DNA of 64,000 bases from Massilia sp. erpn (GCF_024400215.1 NZ_CP053748.1:1860001-1924000); one strand, 5' to 3'. Positions 43,074 to 51,742 are shown, numbered from the stretch's first letter. Numbers and translations are program-made. The notes: generated from the letters alone by a model not told the origin.

Positions 43074-44708
43074 TCAGGCGGCCAGGCGTTTGGGACTGGC
43101 CGCGGGGCGGCTGGCGCGGCGCGCGGCACCCACGGGCTTGCCGAACTTGAACAGGCTGACGGCCTGCGACACGCTGCTGGCTTCTTCCGCCAAGCTGTTG
43201 GCGGCGGCGGCGGCTTGCTCCACCAGGGCGGCGTTCTGCTGCGTGACCTGGTCCATATGGGCGATGGCCTGGTTCACCTGGTCGACGCCGATGCTTTGCT
43301 CGCGCGAGGCGACCGAGATTTCGCCCATGATGGCCGTCACCTGCTTGACCGAGTTCACCACCTGTTCCATGGTGGCGCCGGCGCGCTGGGCGCGTTCCAT
43401 GCCGTCGCTGACTTTGCCGACCGAGATGCTGATCAGGTTCTTGATGTCTTTTGCCGCCACCGAGGAGCGCTGCGCCAGGTTGCGCACCTCGCCGGCCACC
43501 ACGGCGAAGCCGCGGCCTTGCTCGCCGGCGCGCGCCGCTTCCACCGCCGCGTTGAGCGCCAGGATATTGGTCTGGAAGGCGATGCCCTCGATCAGGCCGA
43601 TGATGTCGACAATCTTCTTCGACGAGCTGTTGATCTCGTCCATGGTGGCGATCACGTCGGAGACGATCTCGCCGCCCTGTTCGGCCACGTTCGACGCTGC
43701 TTGCGCCAGGTCGTTGGCCTGCAGCGAGTTGTCGGCGTTGGCTTTGACGGTGGAGGAGAACTCGTCGATGCTCGATGCGGTTTTTTCCAGGCTGGCCGCC
43801 TGCGCCTCGGTGCGGCCCGACAGGTCGTTATTGCCGGCGGCGATCTGGCGCGTGGCCACGGCCATGGTTTCCACATTCACGCGCACATCGCGGATGGTGG
43901 CGATCAGATTATTGTTCATCTGCTGCAGGGCGCGCAGCAGCTGGCCCACTTCGTCGGTGCTGTCGGTGTCGAAGCTGCCGGACAGGTCGCCCGCAGCGAT
44001 CTGGCGCGCGCCTTCCAGGGCGCGGCCCAGCGGATGCAGCACGCCCACGCGCAGCGTCCACCACAGGAAGACGTTGATCAGCAGGCCGATGAAGGTGGCG
44101 CCGAAGATGCCGTAGCGGATCCAGGGCGAGGAGCCGTCGCCGAACAGGCTGGCCGCGCAGACGATCATCAACAGGGTGTTGACCACGCTGGTCGAGAACC
44201 AGATGCGCATGCCGAGCGAGACATGGCTCAGGCGCGACAGCAGATTGCCCATGCCGGCGCGGATGAGCTGGCCGTTCTTGATGACGATGCCATGGCTGCC
44301 GTTCTGGCGCATTTCGCGGTAGGCGGCAGCGGCGGCGGCGATCTGGTCGCGCTCGGGCCGGGTGCGTACCGACATATAGCCGATGGTGCGGCCGTTTTCC
44401 TTGATCGGGGTGATATTCGCTTTGACCCAGTAGAAGTCGCCATTTTTGCAGCGGTTCTTCACTAAACCGGTCCACGGCGTGCCGGCCTTGATGGAGCGCC
44501 ACAGGTCGGCGAACGCTTCCGGCGGCATATCGGGGTGGCGCACGATGTTCTGCGGCGCGCCGATCAGCTCTTCTTCCGAAAAGCCGCTCACTTGCATGAA
44601 GTAGGGGTTCACATAGACGATGTTACCGTCCAGATCCGTTTTGGAGACGATGGCCTGGTCTTCCGACAGTTCCACTTCTTGGTTCGTTACGGGCAGGTTG
44701 TTGCGCAT
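43074..44708 (-). CDS. aer: PAS-containing methyl-accepting chemotaxis protein (Aer-like)
   Basis: The 544-residue receptor starts with a PAS domain (about residues 15-125; TDLDGNIVYVNPYFMQVSGFS, NRCKNGDFYWVKANITPI) like the FAD-binding PAS of Aer, then two membrane helices (about 165-210), a HAMP region and a signalling domain with the hairpin tip QTNILALNAAVEAARAGEQG. It has no periplasmic domain, as in energy-taxis receptors. It should steer cells by redox state. A perfect FNR box lies upstream and hemN follows 23 bp downstream. Confidence 0.87.
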   Translation of the reverse strand: MRNNLPVTNQEVELSEDQAIVSKTDLDGNIVYVNPYFMQVSGFSEEELIGAPQNIVRHPDMPPEAFADLWRSIKAGTPWTGLVKNRCKNGDFYWVKANITPIKENGRTIGYMSVRTRPERDQIAAAAAAYREMRQNGSHGIVIKNGQLIRAGMGNLLSRLSHVSLGMRIWFSTSVVNTLLMIVCAASLFGDGSSPWIRYGIFGATFIGLLINVFLWWTLRVGVLHPLGRALEGARQIAAGDLSGSFDTDSTDEVGQLLRALQQMNNNLIATIRDVRVNVETMAVATRQIAAGNNDLSGRTEAQAASLEKTASSIDEFSSTVKANADNSLQANDLAQAASNVAEQGGEIVSDVIATMDEINSSSKKIVDIIGLIEGIAFQTNILALNAAVEAARAGEQGRGFAVVAGEVRNLAQRSSVAAKDIKNLISISVGKVSDGMERAQRAGATMEQVVNSVKQVTAIMGEISVASREQSIGVDQVNQAIAHMDQVTQQNAALVEQAAAAANSLAEEASSVSQAVSLFKFGKPVGAARRASRPAASPKRLAA

Positions 44709-44804
44709 TTGAATACTCTCCTCCGAGCCACTGGCTTCTTGTCTCCATTCTTGCTTTATCGCAAGTTACAGGTCAAAGTTTACGCAGTTGGGCCATTAGT
44801 TTTA

Positions 44805-44818
44805 TTGATGTAGATCAA
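44805..44818. promoter_or_regulatory. FNR box upstream of the Aer-like gene
   Basis: TTGAT-GTAG-ATCAA matches the FNR consensus at all ten fixed positions. It is centred about 103 bp upstream of the chemoreceptor start, with no other gene between. Confidence 0.85.
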
Positions 44819-44850
44819 AATTAAGGGAATTTCGGCAAAGCAGGTCTTGC

Positions 44851-44873
44851 CTTATTGCGAACAATGCAATAAG
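44851..44873. repeat. 8-bp inverted repeat in the Aer-DUF808 gap
   Basis: CTTATTGC (44851-44858) and GCAATAAG (44866-44873) form a perfect inverted repeat with a 7-bp centre. No T-run follows on either strand. It may be an operator; the gap 44819-44958 shows nothing else. Confidence 0.3.
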
Positions 44874-44958
44874 CGGAACACCAAGCCGTGAAGGCAGGAG
44901 GCTGGTCTCTACAGCCCCCTGAAGGCGCGCGCTGCGGATGGGCGCGCCCGTTTGGTTA

Positions 44959-45909
44959 TCAGCCGCGGCCGCGCACTGCGCCCCACAGCTTGCCGGCCAC
45001 GGTCACCAGGGCCAGCACGATGGCGCCGGCCACAACCCCGGCCACGCCATTCAACACACTCGGCGTCAGCACGCCCAGCACGGGACCGACGCCGGCCACG
45101 CCCTGCGCGGCCGCGCCCGCATGCTCGATGGCATGGTGGGCGGCCGGAATGCCGTGGGTCAGGATGCCGCCGCCGACCATGAACATGGCGGCCGTGCCGA
45201 CCACGGACAGCAATTTCATCAGGACCGGCGCCGCCGCCAGCAGGAAACGGCCGAAGGCGCGCACGCCGGCCGCGGCCGCGCCGGCGCGCTGGCTCAGGTA
45301 AAGGCCGGCGTCATCCATTTTGACGATGCCGGCCACGATGCCGTACACGCCCACCGTCATCACGACGGCGATGCCGACCAGCACCGCCACCTGCTGGGCG
45401 AAGCTGGCCTCGGCCACGGTGCCCAGCGCGATCACGATGATCTCGGCCGACAAAATGAAGTCGGTGCGGATGGCGCCCTTGATCTTGTCCTTTTCCAGCG
45501 CCACCAGGTCGACGGCTGGATCGGCCACGGCGGCCGCCAGCTCGGCGTGGTGGGCGGCGTCTTCCTCGGCGCTGTGCAGGAATTGATGGGCGATCTTCTC
45601 GAAGCCCTCGAAGCACAGGTAGGCGCCGCCCAGCATCAACAGGGGAATGATGGCCCAGGGCGCGAAGGCGCTGATGGCCAGGGCGGCCGGCACCAGGATG
45701 GCCTTGTTCTTCATCGAGCCGACGGCCACCGCCCACACCACGGGCAGTTCGCGCTCGGCCTGCACGCCGGCCACCTGCTGCGCGTTCAGCGCCAGGTCGT
45801 CGCCCAGCACGCCGGCGGTCTTCTGCGCCGCCACCTTGCTCATGGCGCCGACGTCGTCGAGGATGGTGGCGATATCGTCGATCAGTGCCAGCAGGCTGGT
45901 TCCGGCCAT
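44959..45909 (-). CDS. DUF808 (YedI-family) inner-membrane protein
   Basis: The 316-residue protein matches YedI/DUF808 along its length: SLLALIDDIATILDDVGAMSKVAAQKTAGVLGDD at the start, GSMKNKAILVPAALAIS, FEGFEKIAHQ and KGAIRTDFILSAEIIVIALG. About eight membrane helices are evident. The function is unknown. Confidence 0.88.
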   Translation of the reverse strand: MAGTSLLALIDDIATILDDVGAMSKVAAQKTAGVLGDDLALNAQQVAGVQAERELPVVWAVAVGSMKNKAILVPAALAISAFAPWAIIPLLMLGGAYLCFEGFEKIAHQFLHSAEEDAAHHAELAAAVADPAVDLVALEKDKIKGAIRTDFILSAEIIVIALGTVAEASFAQQVAVLVGIAVVMTVGVYGIVAGIVKMDDAGLYLSQRAGAAAAGVRAFGRFLLAAAPVLMKLLSVVGTAAMFMVGGGILTHGIPAAHHAIEHAGAAAQGVAGVGPVLGVLTPSVLNGVAGVVAGAIVLALVTVAGKLWGAVRGRG

Positions 45910-46046
45910 CAGAGGCCTCCCTGGAAGGTGGTGCGCATAGACATAGAAAATAAGAAAGCTGATTCAAAGAGCAATCTTACCCCAGACCAAGATCGGCGAA
46001 TACCGCCGCCAGGCGCTAGAATGAAATATTTAAGTTGGGAGCCACG

Positions 46047-46691
46047 ATGAGTTTCGCCGCCTGGATCACCTTTGTCATTGCCGCCTGCATCATCTCGGTG
46101 TCGCCCGGGTCCGGCGCCGTGTTGTCGATGTCGCATGGCCTCTCCTACGGGGTGCGCAAGGCCAGCGCCACCATCATGGGCCTGATCGCCGGCCTGCTGC
46201 TGCTGATCGGGATTGCCGGCGCCGGCGTCGGTTCCTTGCTGCTGGCCTCGGAATTCGCCTTCAGCGTGGTCAAGACCGTGGGCGCCCTCTACCTGATCTA
46301 CCTGGGCCTGTGCCAGTGGCGCGCCAGGATGGCGGCCGGCCTGGGCGTGGATGCGGCGTCCGGGCGGCCGCAGGCGCCCTCGCTGCGGCGCCGCTTCATG
46401 ACCGGCTTCCTGACCAATGCCACCAACCCCAAGGGCATCATCTTCATGGTGGCCGTGCTGCCCCAGTTCATCACCCAGGGCCAGCCGGTGCTGCCCCAGC
46501 TGCTGATCCTGGCCGCCACTATGGTCACCATCGATTGCATCGTGATGCATGGCTACGCCTTCCTGGCCTCGTCCATGCAGCGCTTTTTCCGCGATGCGGG
46601 CGCCGTGAAAAAACAAAACCGCGTATTCGGCGGTTTGCTGATGGCAGTGGGCGCCGCGCTCTTCTTTGTTAAACGCGGCAGCCATGCCTGA
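46047..46691 (+). CDS. LysE/RhtB-family amino-acid exporter
   Basis: The 214-residue protein has six membrane helices and the LysE motifs SPGSGAVLSMSHGLSYGVRKA and FLTNATNPKGIIFMVAVLPQF. It should export an amino acid or homoserine-lactone-like compound; the substrate is not clear. ATG 46047 is used. It has no adjacent regulator gene in the usual divergent place; the DUF808 gene is divergent. Confidence 0.88.
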   Translation: MSFAAWITFVIAACIISVSPGSGAVLSMSHGLSYGVRKASATIMGLIAGLLLLIGIAGAGVGSLLLASEFAFSVVKTVGALYLIYLGLCQWRARMAAGLGVDAASGRPQAPSLRRRFMTGFLTNATNPKGIIFMVAVLPQFITQGQPVLPQLLILAATMVTIDCIVMHGYAFLASSMQRFFRDAGAVKKQNRVFGGLLMAVGAALFFVKRGSHA

Positions 46692-46788
46692 GAAAAAGGC
46701 GCATACTGTAGCCAGCGCGGCGCAAAAAAGCGCGCTTTATCTTGCGGAATAAATAAAACAGAACTCTGCAGGATATGAAAAAAACTGT

Positions 46789-46822
46789 AACGCCGGTCGC
46801 CATAAGCGGCGCTTCCGGCGTT
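46789..46822 (+). terminator. Possible terminator after the LysE gene
   Basis: AACGCCGG (46789-46796) pairs with CCGGCGTT (46815-46822), with further pairing inside, followed by TTAATAT. The T-run is short, so the call is weak. It also lies just before the 24-aa frame. Confidence 0.35.
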
Positions 46823-46851
46823 TAATATATGGCTACACAAGGAGACACTTC

Positions 46852-46926
46852 ATGCAACGCAAATTTCTTCATTTCATTCTATTGGTGGCCCTGATCACTG
46901 CCTCGGCCCTGGCCCTGGCGGCGTAA
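46852..46926 (+). CDS. Possible 24-residue hydrophobic peptide
   Basis: ATG 46852 has an excellent AAGGAGAC ribosome site 7 bp upstream. The 24-residue product has a basic MQRKF start and one hydrophobic stretch rich in Leu, Ala and Ile, like a tiny membrane protein or a bare signal-anchor. No homologue is known to me. The next plus-strand stop signal is the terminator at 47170-47197, so its transcript would be mostly non-coding. Confidence 0.5.
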   Translation: MQRKFLHFILLVALITASALALAA

Positions 46927-47169
46927 ACGCCACTCTCCGGCGACGGATATTGCAGCTCATCCGCCTTTTTTTGTCTTTCAAGCGCCGAATTGAACAGTCT
47001 GTCACAATACCGTGGTTTCGCTCTGTGCAATTGCGTAGAGTGCCGACAGTGGAATATGCAAAACAGTGCCGACGACAGGACTTTGAATGTCCGCACCGCC
47101 CGCTTTTGTTTTTCTCCACCCCGGTTTTGTCCCGACTATTTTCATTCCGCATGAACGAGAATAGTTTTT
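46927..47169 (+). other. 243-bp gap, possible untranslated RNA
   Basis: No convincing gene is seen. AGTGCCGAC occurs twice (about 47039 and 47067). A strong plus-strand terminator follows at 47170-47197 although no annotated plus-strand gene ends nearby except the 24-aa frame. A 3' untranslated region or small RNA is possible but not shown. Confidence 0.3.
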
Positions 47170-47197
47170 ACCAGCCCCTTGGGGCTGGTTTTTTTTA
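47170..47197 (+). terminator. Strong Rho-independent terminator
   Basis: ACCAGCCCC (47170-47178), a 2-base loop and GGGGCTGGT (47181-47189) are followed by an eight-base T-run on the plus strand. The minus-strand side lacks a T-run, so it stops plus-strand transcription. Confidence 0.85.
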
Positions 47198-47201
47198 TTC
47201 C

Positions 47202-47690
47202 CTATTCGGTATCCCGCGCGCGCTGCCGGATACGCTCGCGCCATTCGCCCAAGGCTGCCAGGGCGCCATGGAATTCCTTTTCGATCAGATCGGCTTCGGC
47301 CACCGAGACCTTGCCGTCCAGCAGGGCGCTGGATACCGCCTCGGCCACCGCGCCGACCTGGCTCATCACCTTGCACACTGTCTGCGACAGATCGTCCTGA
47401 CCAACCTGTTCGGGCAGCGGCACGACGAAGGCCGCCATGCCATGCCGCGTCAGGAGCGCGTGCAGGGGCCGCATGGCGTCGTCCACACCGGCCTGGTGGC
47501 ACAGCTCGACGATGGCCGAGACTTCCTCGAACGAGGGGTAATGCGAGGCGATCGTCGGCGCCAGCTTATTGCGCAGCACATTGACCGAGATGTCCATGGC
47601 CAGGGCCAGGGCTTCGATGCCGCCGGGGTAGCCGCGTGCCACGGTGTACAGGGCGTCGTGCTGGTTCATAGCGAGATACTTGCGAGTCAT
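47202..47690 (-). CDS. Phage CII-like regulator (Phage_CP76 type)
   Basis: The 162-residue protein resembles phage regulatory CII-type proteins: DALYTVARGYPGGIEALALAMDISVNVLRNKL is the helix-turn-helix region, followed by SHYPSFEEVSAIVELCHQAGVDDA and a helical C-terminus. No other phage genes are nearby, so it is a domesticated or chromosomal member. ATG 47690 is used; ATG 47669 is an alternative. It is divergent from the Ser/Gly-rich gene. Confidence 0.72.
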   Translation of the reverse strand: MTRKYLAMNQHDALYTVARGYPGGIEALALAMDISVNVLRNKLAPTIASHYPSFEEVSAIVELCHQAGVDDAMRPLHALLTRHGMAAFVVPLPEQVGQDDLSQTVCKVMSQVGAVAEAVSSALLDGKVSVAEADLIEKEFHGALAALGEWRERIRQRARDTE

Positions 47691-47788
47691 GGTGAAGCCT
47701 ATCCTTTTTTACCGTTGCAATGACTTGGGCTGGACAGTATGCTGTCTTTCATTCAACTAGCAATTTAACCATTTTTCGGGAAGCCAAG

Positions 47789-48835
47789 ATGAAGTTATTC
47801 CGCACCGCCCTCATCGCCGCCCTGCTGCTGCCGCTGGCCAGCATGGGCGCAGCCGATGCGCGGCCCAGCTCCTCGTATAAAAGCGGATTTTCGTCGCAAA
47901 AGAGCAGCCCGGCAAGGAGTGCGCCGTCCAAGGCCGCGCCGGATTATTCGAGCCGCCGCTCCAGTTATGGTTCTTTCAGCGGCGCCAGCCGCAATGCCGA
48001 CGCCGAGCCGGCGCGCAAGTCTGGTTTCGGCAGTTTCGGCAGCCGTTCGGCGCGCGACAACCCGGCCGATGCGCCCAGCCGCCCGTCCGGCTTCGGCAGC
48101 CGCTCGTCCAGCGACAGCGCGGCCGATGCGCCGAGCCGTCAGTCCAGCTTCGGCTCCTTCGGCCGCCGCAGCGGCGACGATGGCGCGCAGAACGGCGGCA
48201 GTGCCGGTTCGCGCAGCGGTTCCGCCCTGTCGCGCGATCTGGGCCAGCGTACGGCCGAAGACCGCGCCCTGCGCAGCCTCGATGCGCGCAAGGCGGCCGG
48301 CGCCGGCCTGGCGGGTGCAGCCATCGGCGGCGCGGCCGGTGCGGCCGCCACCCATGGCGACGCCTTGCCGCCGCTGCATGATCCGGTGATGCCGCGCCAG
48401 GCCAACTCGGGGCAAGGCAATGGCGGCGGCCAGTACAACCAAGGCCAGTACGGCCAGTCCGCACCACCGCCGCCGGTCGCGGCGCCGCAGCAGAAGGACA
48501 ACAGCCTGCTGTATGGCCTGGGCGGCTATATGCTGGGCCGCTCGATGAATAACCACGGCGGCGGCCAGCACGGCTCTGGCAACGGCGGCAATAGCGGTGG
48601 TAATGGCAATAACAGCAACAACGGCAGCGAAGCCAGTGGCGGCGGCAGCGATGGCGGCGCGTTGGAGGCGGCGGCCAAGGCGCCGGTGAAGGAATCCTCC
48701 TTCGGTGGCGCGGTACTGCGCACCTTCCTCTGGCTGGCGCTGCTCGGTACGCTGGGCTGGCTGATTTACTTTGGCGTCAAACGCCTGCGCGGCACGTCCG
48801 AGCGCAAGGCAAATTATTCGTTTGAAAGGAATTGA
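47789..48835 (+). CDS. Exported Ser/Gly-rich low-complexity protein with C-terminal membrane helix
   Basis: The 348-residue protein has a Sec signal peptide (residues 1-24), a disordered Ser/Arg/Gly region with three imperfect repeats of the form SGFGSFGSRS...ADAPSR (about 70-140), an AAIGGAAGAAATHGD glycine-zipper-like stretch (about 175-190), an Asn/Gly-rich region (about 250-300) and a C-terminal membrane helix (FLWLALLGTLGWLIYFGV) with a basic tail. It leads a run with DUF2491 and PspA-family genes, starting 1 bp before the next. No function is known; an envelope-stress role is inferred from neighbours. Confidence 0.7.
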   Translation: MKLFRTALIAALLLPLASMGAADARPSSSYKSGFSSQKSSPARSAPSKAAPDYSSRRSSYGSFSGASRNADAEPARKSGFGSFGSRSARDNPADAPSRPSGFGSRSSSDSAADAPSRQSSFGSFGRRSGDDGAQNGGSAGSRSGSALSRDLGQRTAEDRALRSLDARKAAGAGLAGAAIGGAAGAAATHGDALPPLHDPVMPRQANSGQGNGGGQYNQGQYGQSAPPPPVAAPQQKDNSLLYGLGGYMLGRSMNNHGGGQHGSGNGGNSGGNGNNSNNGSEASGGGSDGGALEAAAKAPVKESSFGGAVLRTFLWLALLGTLGWLIYFGVKRLRGTSERKANYSFERN

Positions 48836-48836
48836 T

Positions 48837-49613
48837 ATGGGCTGGAAAGATGCACTCGGCTACCTGCGCGCCGGCGCCGCCAAGCGCGGCGTGGGCGAGG
48901 AGCAGCGCGAAGACGGGGCGTTGCCGCTCGGCGCCCGCATCGGCAGCCTGGTGAATGTGCAGCAGTCGCCGCTGATCCGCGCCAGCGCCGCCGGTTCCCT
49001 GCTGGCGCTGCCGGACGACGGCGGTCCGCGCATCGTCGCCATCTCCCAGCTCAAGCTGAATCTGTCGGGCAAGCTGTACCGCTACTACCTGGCCAAGGGC
49101 GACGACGATGCGCAGGAGCGCTTCATCCAGCTCTACCAGAATGAGCAGGGCGAGGTGGCCGAACTGCTGTACTGCACCCAGCTGGCGCGCGTGATCCCGG
49201 AAACGGAAGAGGATCAGGACGCTTACACGGGCAGCCAGGGCTACGGCCTGGGCGACCCCAGCTACACGCTCTGGCGCGAACAACTGGCCGGGCAAGGCTA
49301 TGCCGCCAGCGTGCTGGACGCGGCCTTCGGCGCGAACGACGGCGCCGAGTACCAGCGCGATGTGGGCAGCGGCGACTTCGTGCCGCCGTTCACGGGCACC
49401 GAAACCCGCATCGACGATGCGGGCGGCATGCAGGGCTTGCGCCAGGAGCTGTACTTCATGCCCTATGCGCGCAGCCTGAACGATGGCGGCAAGGAATATC
49501 TGCTGATCACGACGGAGATTCTCCAGAGCGTGAACGGCGCAGGGAAACGCGGTATCCACGTCGACTTTGTGGTGGGGATACCGGTGGAGCAGGAACGGCT
49601 CGTCATCCAGTGA
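48837..49613 (+). CDS. DUF2491 (YjfK-like) protein
   Basis: The 258-residue soluble protein matches the DUF2491 family: an N-terminal GARIGSLVNVQQSPLIRA, then YYLAKGDDDAQERFIQLYQNE, YTLWREQLAG and a late EYLLITTEILQS. In Escherichia coli the family member YjfK is encoded beside the PspA-like YjfJ; the same pairing is seen here. GAAAGGAATT precedes ATG 48837. Function is unknown; a membrane-stress role is inferred. Confidence 0.8.
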   Translation: MGWKDALGYLRAGAAKRGVGEEQREDGALPLGARIGSLVNVQQSPLIRASAAGSLLALPDDGGPRIVAISQLKLNLSGKLYRYYLAKGDDDAQERFIQLYQNEQGEVAELLYCTQLARVIPETEEDQDAYTGSQGYGLGDPSYTLWREQLAGQGYAASVLDAAFGANDGAEYQRDVGSGDFVPPFTGTETRIDDAGGMQGLRQELYFMPYARSLNDGGKEYLLITTEILQSVNGAGKRGIHVDFVVGIPVEQERLVIQ

Positions 49614-49661
49614 TGACACCGGTGTGGTGTAGTAATTCAAATCAACGAAAGGAAAGATGAC

Positions 49662-50423
49662 ATGAGCAATTCGAATGGCTGGGGCTTGACCGCGCGCCTG
49701 ATTTCCAAGCACTTTGGCGCCCTGGGCGACCGTTTTGCCGAAGCTATCGCCAGCTTTGATCCGGAAACGGCCACCGAGGCCGACCGCGACCGCCTGGCCG
49801 ACACCCTGCGCAATGCCGCGCAAAAGCTGGCGTCGGCCCGTTCCGCCTTCAACAAGGAGCGCGACGACGTGGTCAAGCTGCGCGAACTGATCGCCACCGA
49901 CGAGAAAGCCACCGAAACCCTGGCCGAGCGCCTGGCGGCCGGCCAGATTTCCGAAGCGACCATCAACCTGTTCTGCGACGAGCTGGAAGCGAACAAGGCG
50001 CGCCTGCCGCAAGAGCTGCGCGAAGAAGCCGACGCCCAGGAATACATGAGCGAGCTGCAGAAAATCGTCGACGCCCTGTCGCAGCAACTGGCCGATTTCG
50101 ACGCCGCCGCCAAGAAAGCCATGCAAGCCCTGGCCACCGCCAAGGCCCAGCGCGAGCTGCAGGAAGTGCGCGCCGAGCGCCAGAGCGAGTTGGCCAGCCT
50201 GTCGGGCATGCGCGGCAACACCAGCGCCCTGAACGCGCTGACCCGCCGCGCCCAGCAGATCAGCAACGAGGCCGAAGGCATGAAGATCGTCTCCGACATC
50301 GGCCAGCGTCCTTACGACCAGGCGGCCGAGATCGACGCCATCCGCAAGTCGGTAAGCCAGCCGGCCAGCGAATCGGCGCTGGAGCGCCTGAAACGCCTGT
50401 CGAGCAAACCGGCGGCGGCTTAA
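49662..50423 (+). CDS. PspA/IM30-family protein (YjfJ-like)
   Basis: The 253-residue protein is almost entirely helical and heptad-rich (about residues 45-200), with GLTARLISKHFGALGDRF at the start and a long coiled coil as in PspA/Vipp1 membrane-remodelling proteins. It probably polymerises on the inner membrane under stress. It follows the DUF2491 gene by 48 bp and is followed by a terminator. Confidence 0.82.
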   Translation: MSNSNGWGLTARLISKHFGALGDRFAEAIASFDPETATEADRDRLADTLRNAAQKLASARSAFNKERDDVVKLRELIATDEKATETLAERLAAGQISEATINLFCDELEANKARLPQELREEADAQEYMSELQKIVDALSQQLADFDAAAKKAMQALATAKAQRELQEVRAERQSELASLSGMRGNTSALNALTRRAQQISNEAEGMKIVSDIGQRPYDQAAEIDAIRKSVSQPASESALERLKRLSSKPAAA

Positions 50424-50487
50424 TACGCCCCTGCGGCGCGGGTTCCGGCCTGAAACCGGAGCCATGCGCCGAATTTGGCTAAAATAG

Positions 50488-50520
50488 GAAGCGGCGCGCA
50501 AACGCGTGCCGCTTCTTTTT
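50488..50520 (+). terminator. Rho-independent terminator after the PspA-family gene
   Basis: A 12-bp stem (50488-50499 with 50504-50515, GAAGCGGC core, one G-T pair) is followed by five T residues. It separates the PspA-type operon from DUF493. Confidence 0.85.
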
Positions 50521-50544
50521 ATTTGTTAAACGATTGGAAATTTT

Positions 50545-50820
50545 ATGGCAGCGATCCCCCCGTCCGAGTCCCTCATCGAATACCCGAGCGACTTCCCGAT
50601 CAAGGTGATGGGACCGACGCATGAGGAATTTGCGGCCACCATCCTGGCCGTGGTGCTCAAGCACGACCCCAGCTTCCACGAAGGCAAGATGGAAACCCGG
50701 CCTTCGGCCAAGGGCAATTTCACCGGCCTGACCGTGACCGTGCGCGCCACCAGCCGCGAACAGCTGGACGCCCTGTACACCGAACTGTCCGGCCACCCGA
50801 TGGTGAAAATCGTCATGTAA
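50545..50820 (+). CDS. ybeD: DUF493 (YbeD-family) protein
   Basis: The 91-residue protein matches YbeD/DUF493: LIEYPSDFPIKVMGP, then RPSAKGNFTGLTVTVRATSREQLDALY and a C-terminal HPMVKIVM. YbeD has an ACT-like fold and is usually encoded before lipB-lipA. Here lipB is 6 kb downstream. Its stop overlaps the convergent LysR gene by 8 bp. Confidence 0.9.
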   Translation: MAAIPPSESLIEYPSDFPIKVMGPTHEEFAATILAVVLKHDPSFHEGKMETRPSAKGNFTGLTVTVRATSREQLDALYTELSGHPMVKIVM

Positions 50821-51718
50821 GCCGTAGCTGCGGCGCGAATTGCGCGATCTCGGCCAGCAGCCAGGCGCGGAAAGCCTGCACCTGCGGCTTGGCCGCAGCG
50901 CCGGGCGGCGTCACGAAGTAATAATCGTCCGGGCTGGGCGTGGCGAGTTCGAATAGCCGCAGCAATTGCCCGGACGCCAGTTCCTGCATCGCCACCACAT
51001 GGCGCACCAGTGCCACCCCGTCCCCATCCACGGCGGAACGGATCAGCATCGATAAATCCTCGAACATCACGCCGCCGGCCGGCTCGGCCAGCTTCAGCCC
51101 GGCCGCGCGGAACCAGGGCAGCCAGGGCTCGTTCGAGCGCAGCAGCGTGGCCTGGGCCAGCGCAGCCGGCGTGGCGGGCAGGTCGCCGCCACGATAGCGG
51201 GGACTCACTACCGGGTAATAGATATCGCCCATCAAGCGTTCCGACAGCAGGCCCGGATACTGGCCACGGCCAAAGCGGATGCCGACGTCGATGCCTTCCA
51301 GGTGCAGATCCTGCAGGGTGCTGCTGGCCTGCAGCACCACCTCCACCTCGGGATGCAGCTCGATGAAGCGGCCCAGGCGCGGTGCCAGCCAGCGCGCCGC
51401 GAACGAGGGAATCGAAGAGATTGTGAGCCGCTGGCAATTCCGGCCCGGCCGCAGCGCCTCGGCCGCCGCCGCGATCTCGCCCAGGGCGCGGCCCACCGTC
51501 AGCGCGAAACGCCGGCCCTCCGGCGTCACTTTCACCTGTCGTCCCTTGCGCGCGAACAGGGCTAGGCCGAGGTCGTTCTCCAGGCCGCGCACCTGATGGC
51601 TGATCGCGCCGTGGGTCAGGTGCAGCTCTTCCGCTGCGCGCGAAAAATTCTCGTGGCGGGCCGCCGCCTCGAAGGCGCGCAGGGCGGACAGATTGGGCAG
51701 GCGGCGCAGGTCGGACAT
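50813..51718 (-). CDS. LysR-family regulator, GcvA-like
   Basis: The 301-residue protein has the GcvA-type HTH (LPNLSALRAFEAAARHENFSRAAEELHLTHGAISHQV) and an effector domain with LTISSIPSFAARWLAPRLGRF. It is divergent from a GST gene with a palindrome between them, the usual LysR layout, so the GST gene is the probable target. Confidence 0.92.
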   Translation of the reverse strand: MSDLRRLPNLSALRAFEAAARHENFSRAAEELHLTHGAISHQVRGLENDLGLALFARKGRQVKVTPEGRRFALTVGRALGEIAAAAEALRPGRNCQRLTISSIPSFAARWLAPRLGRFIELHPEVEVVLQASSTLQDLHLEGIDVGIRFGRGQYPGLLSERLMGDIYYPVVSPRYRGGDLPATPAALAQATLLRSNEPWLPWFRAAGLKLAEPAGGVMFEDLSMLIRSAVDGDGVALVRHVVAMQELASGQLLRLFELATPSPDDYYFVTPPGAAAKPQVQAFRAWLLAEIAQFAPQLRLT

Positions 51719-51742
51719 GGCGTCTATGTGAGAAAAACTAAC

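Noticed and set aside
47039..47076. Direct repeat AGTGCCGAC x2 as a regulatory element
   Set aside because: Short, imperfectly flanked, and no regulator or gene start nearby gives it a context.
46895..47152. 85-residue minus-strand frame in the gap after the 24-aa peptide
   Set aside because: Cys/Arg/Lys-rich with no ribosome site or recognisable domain.
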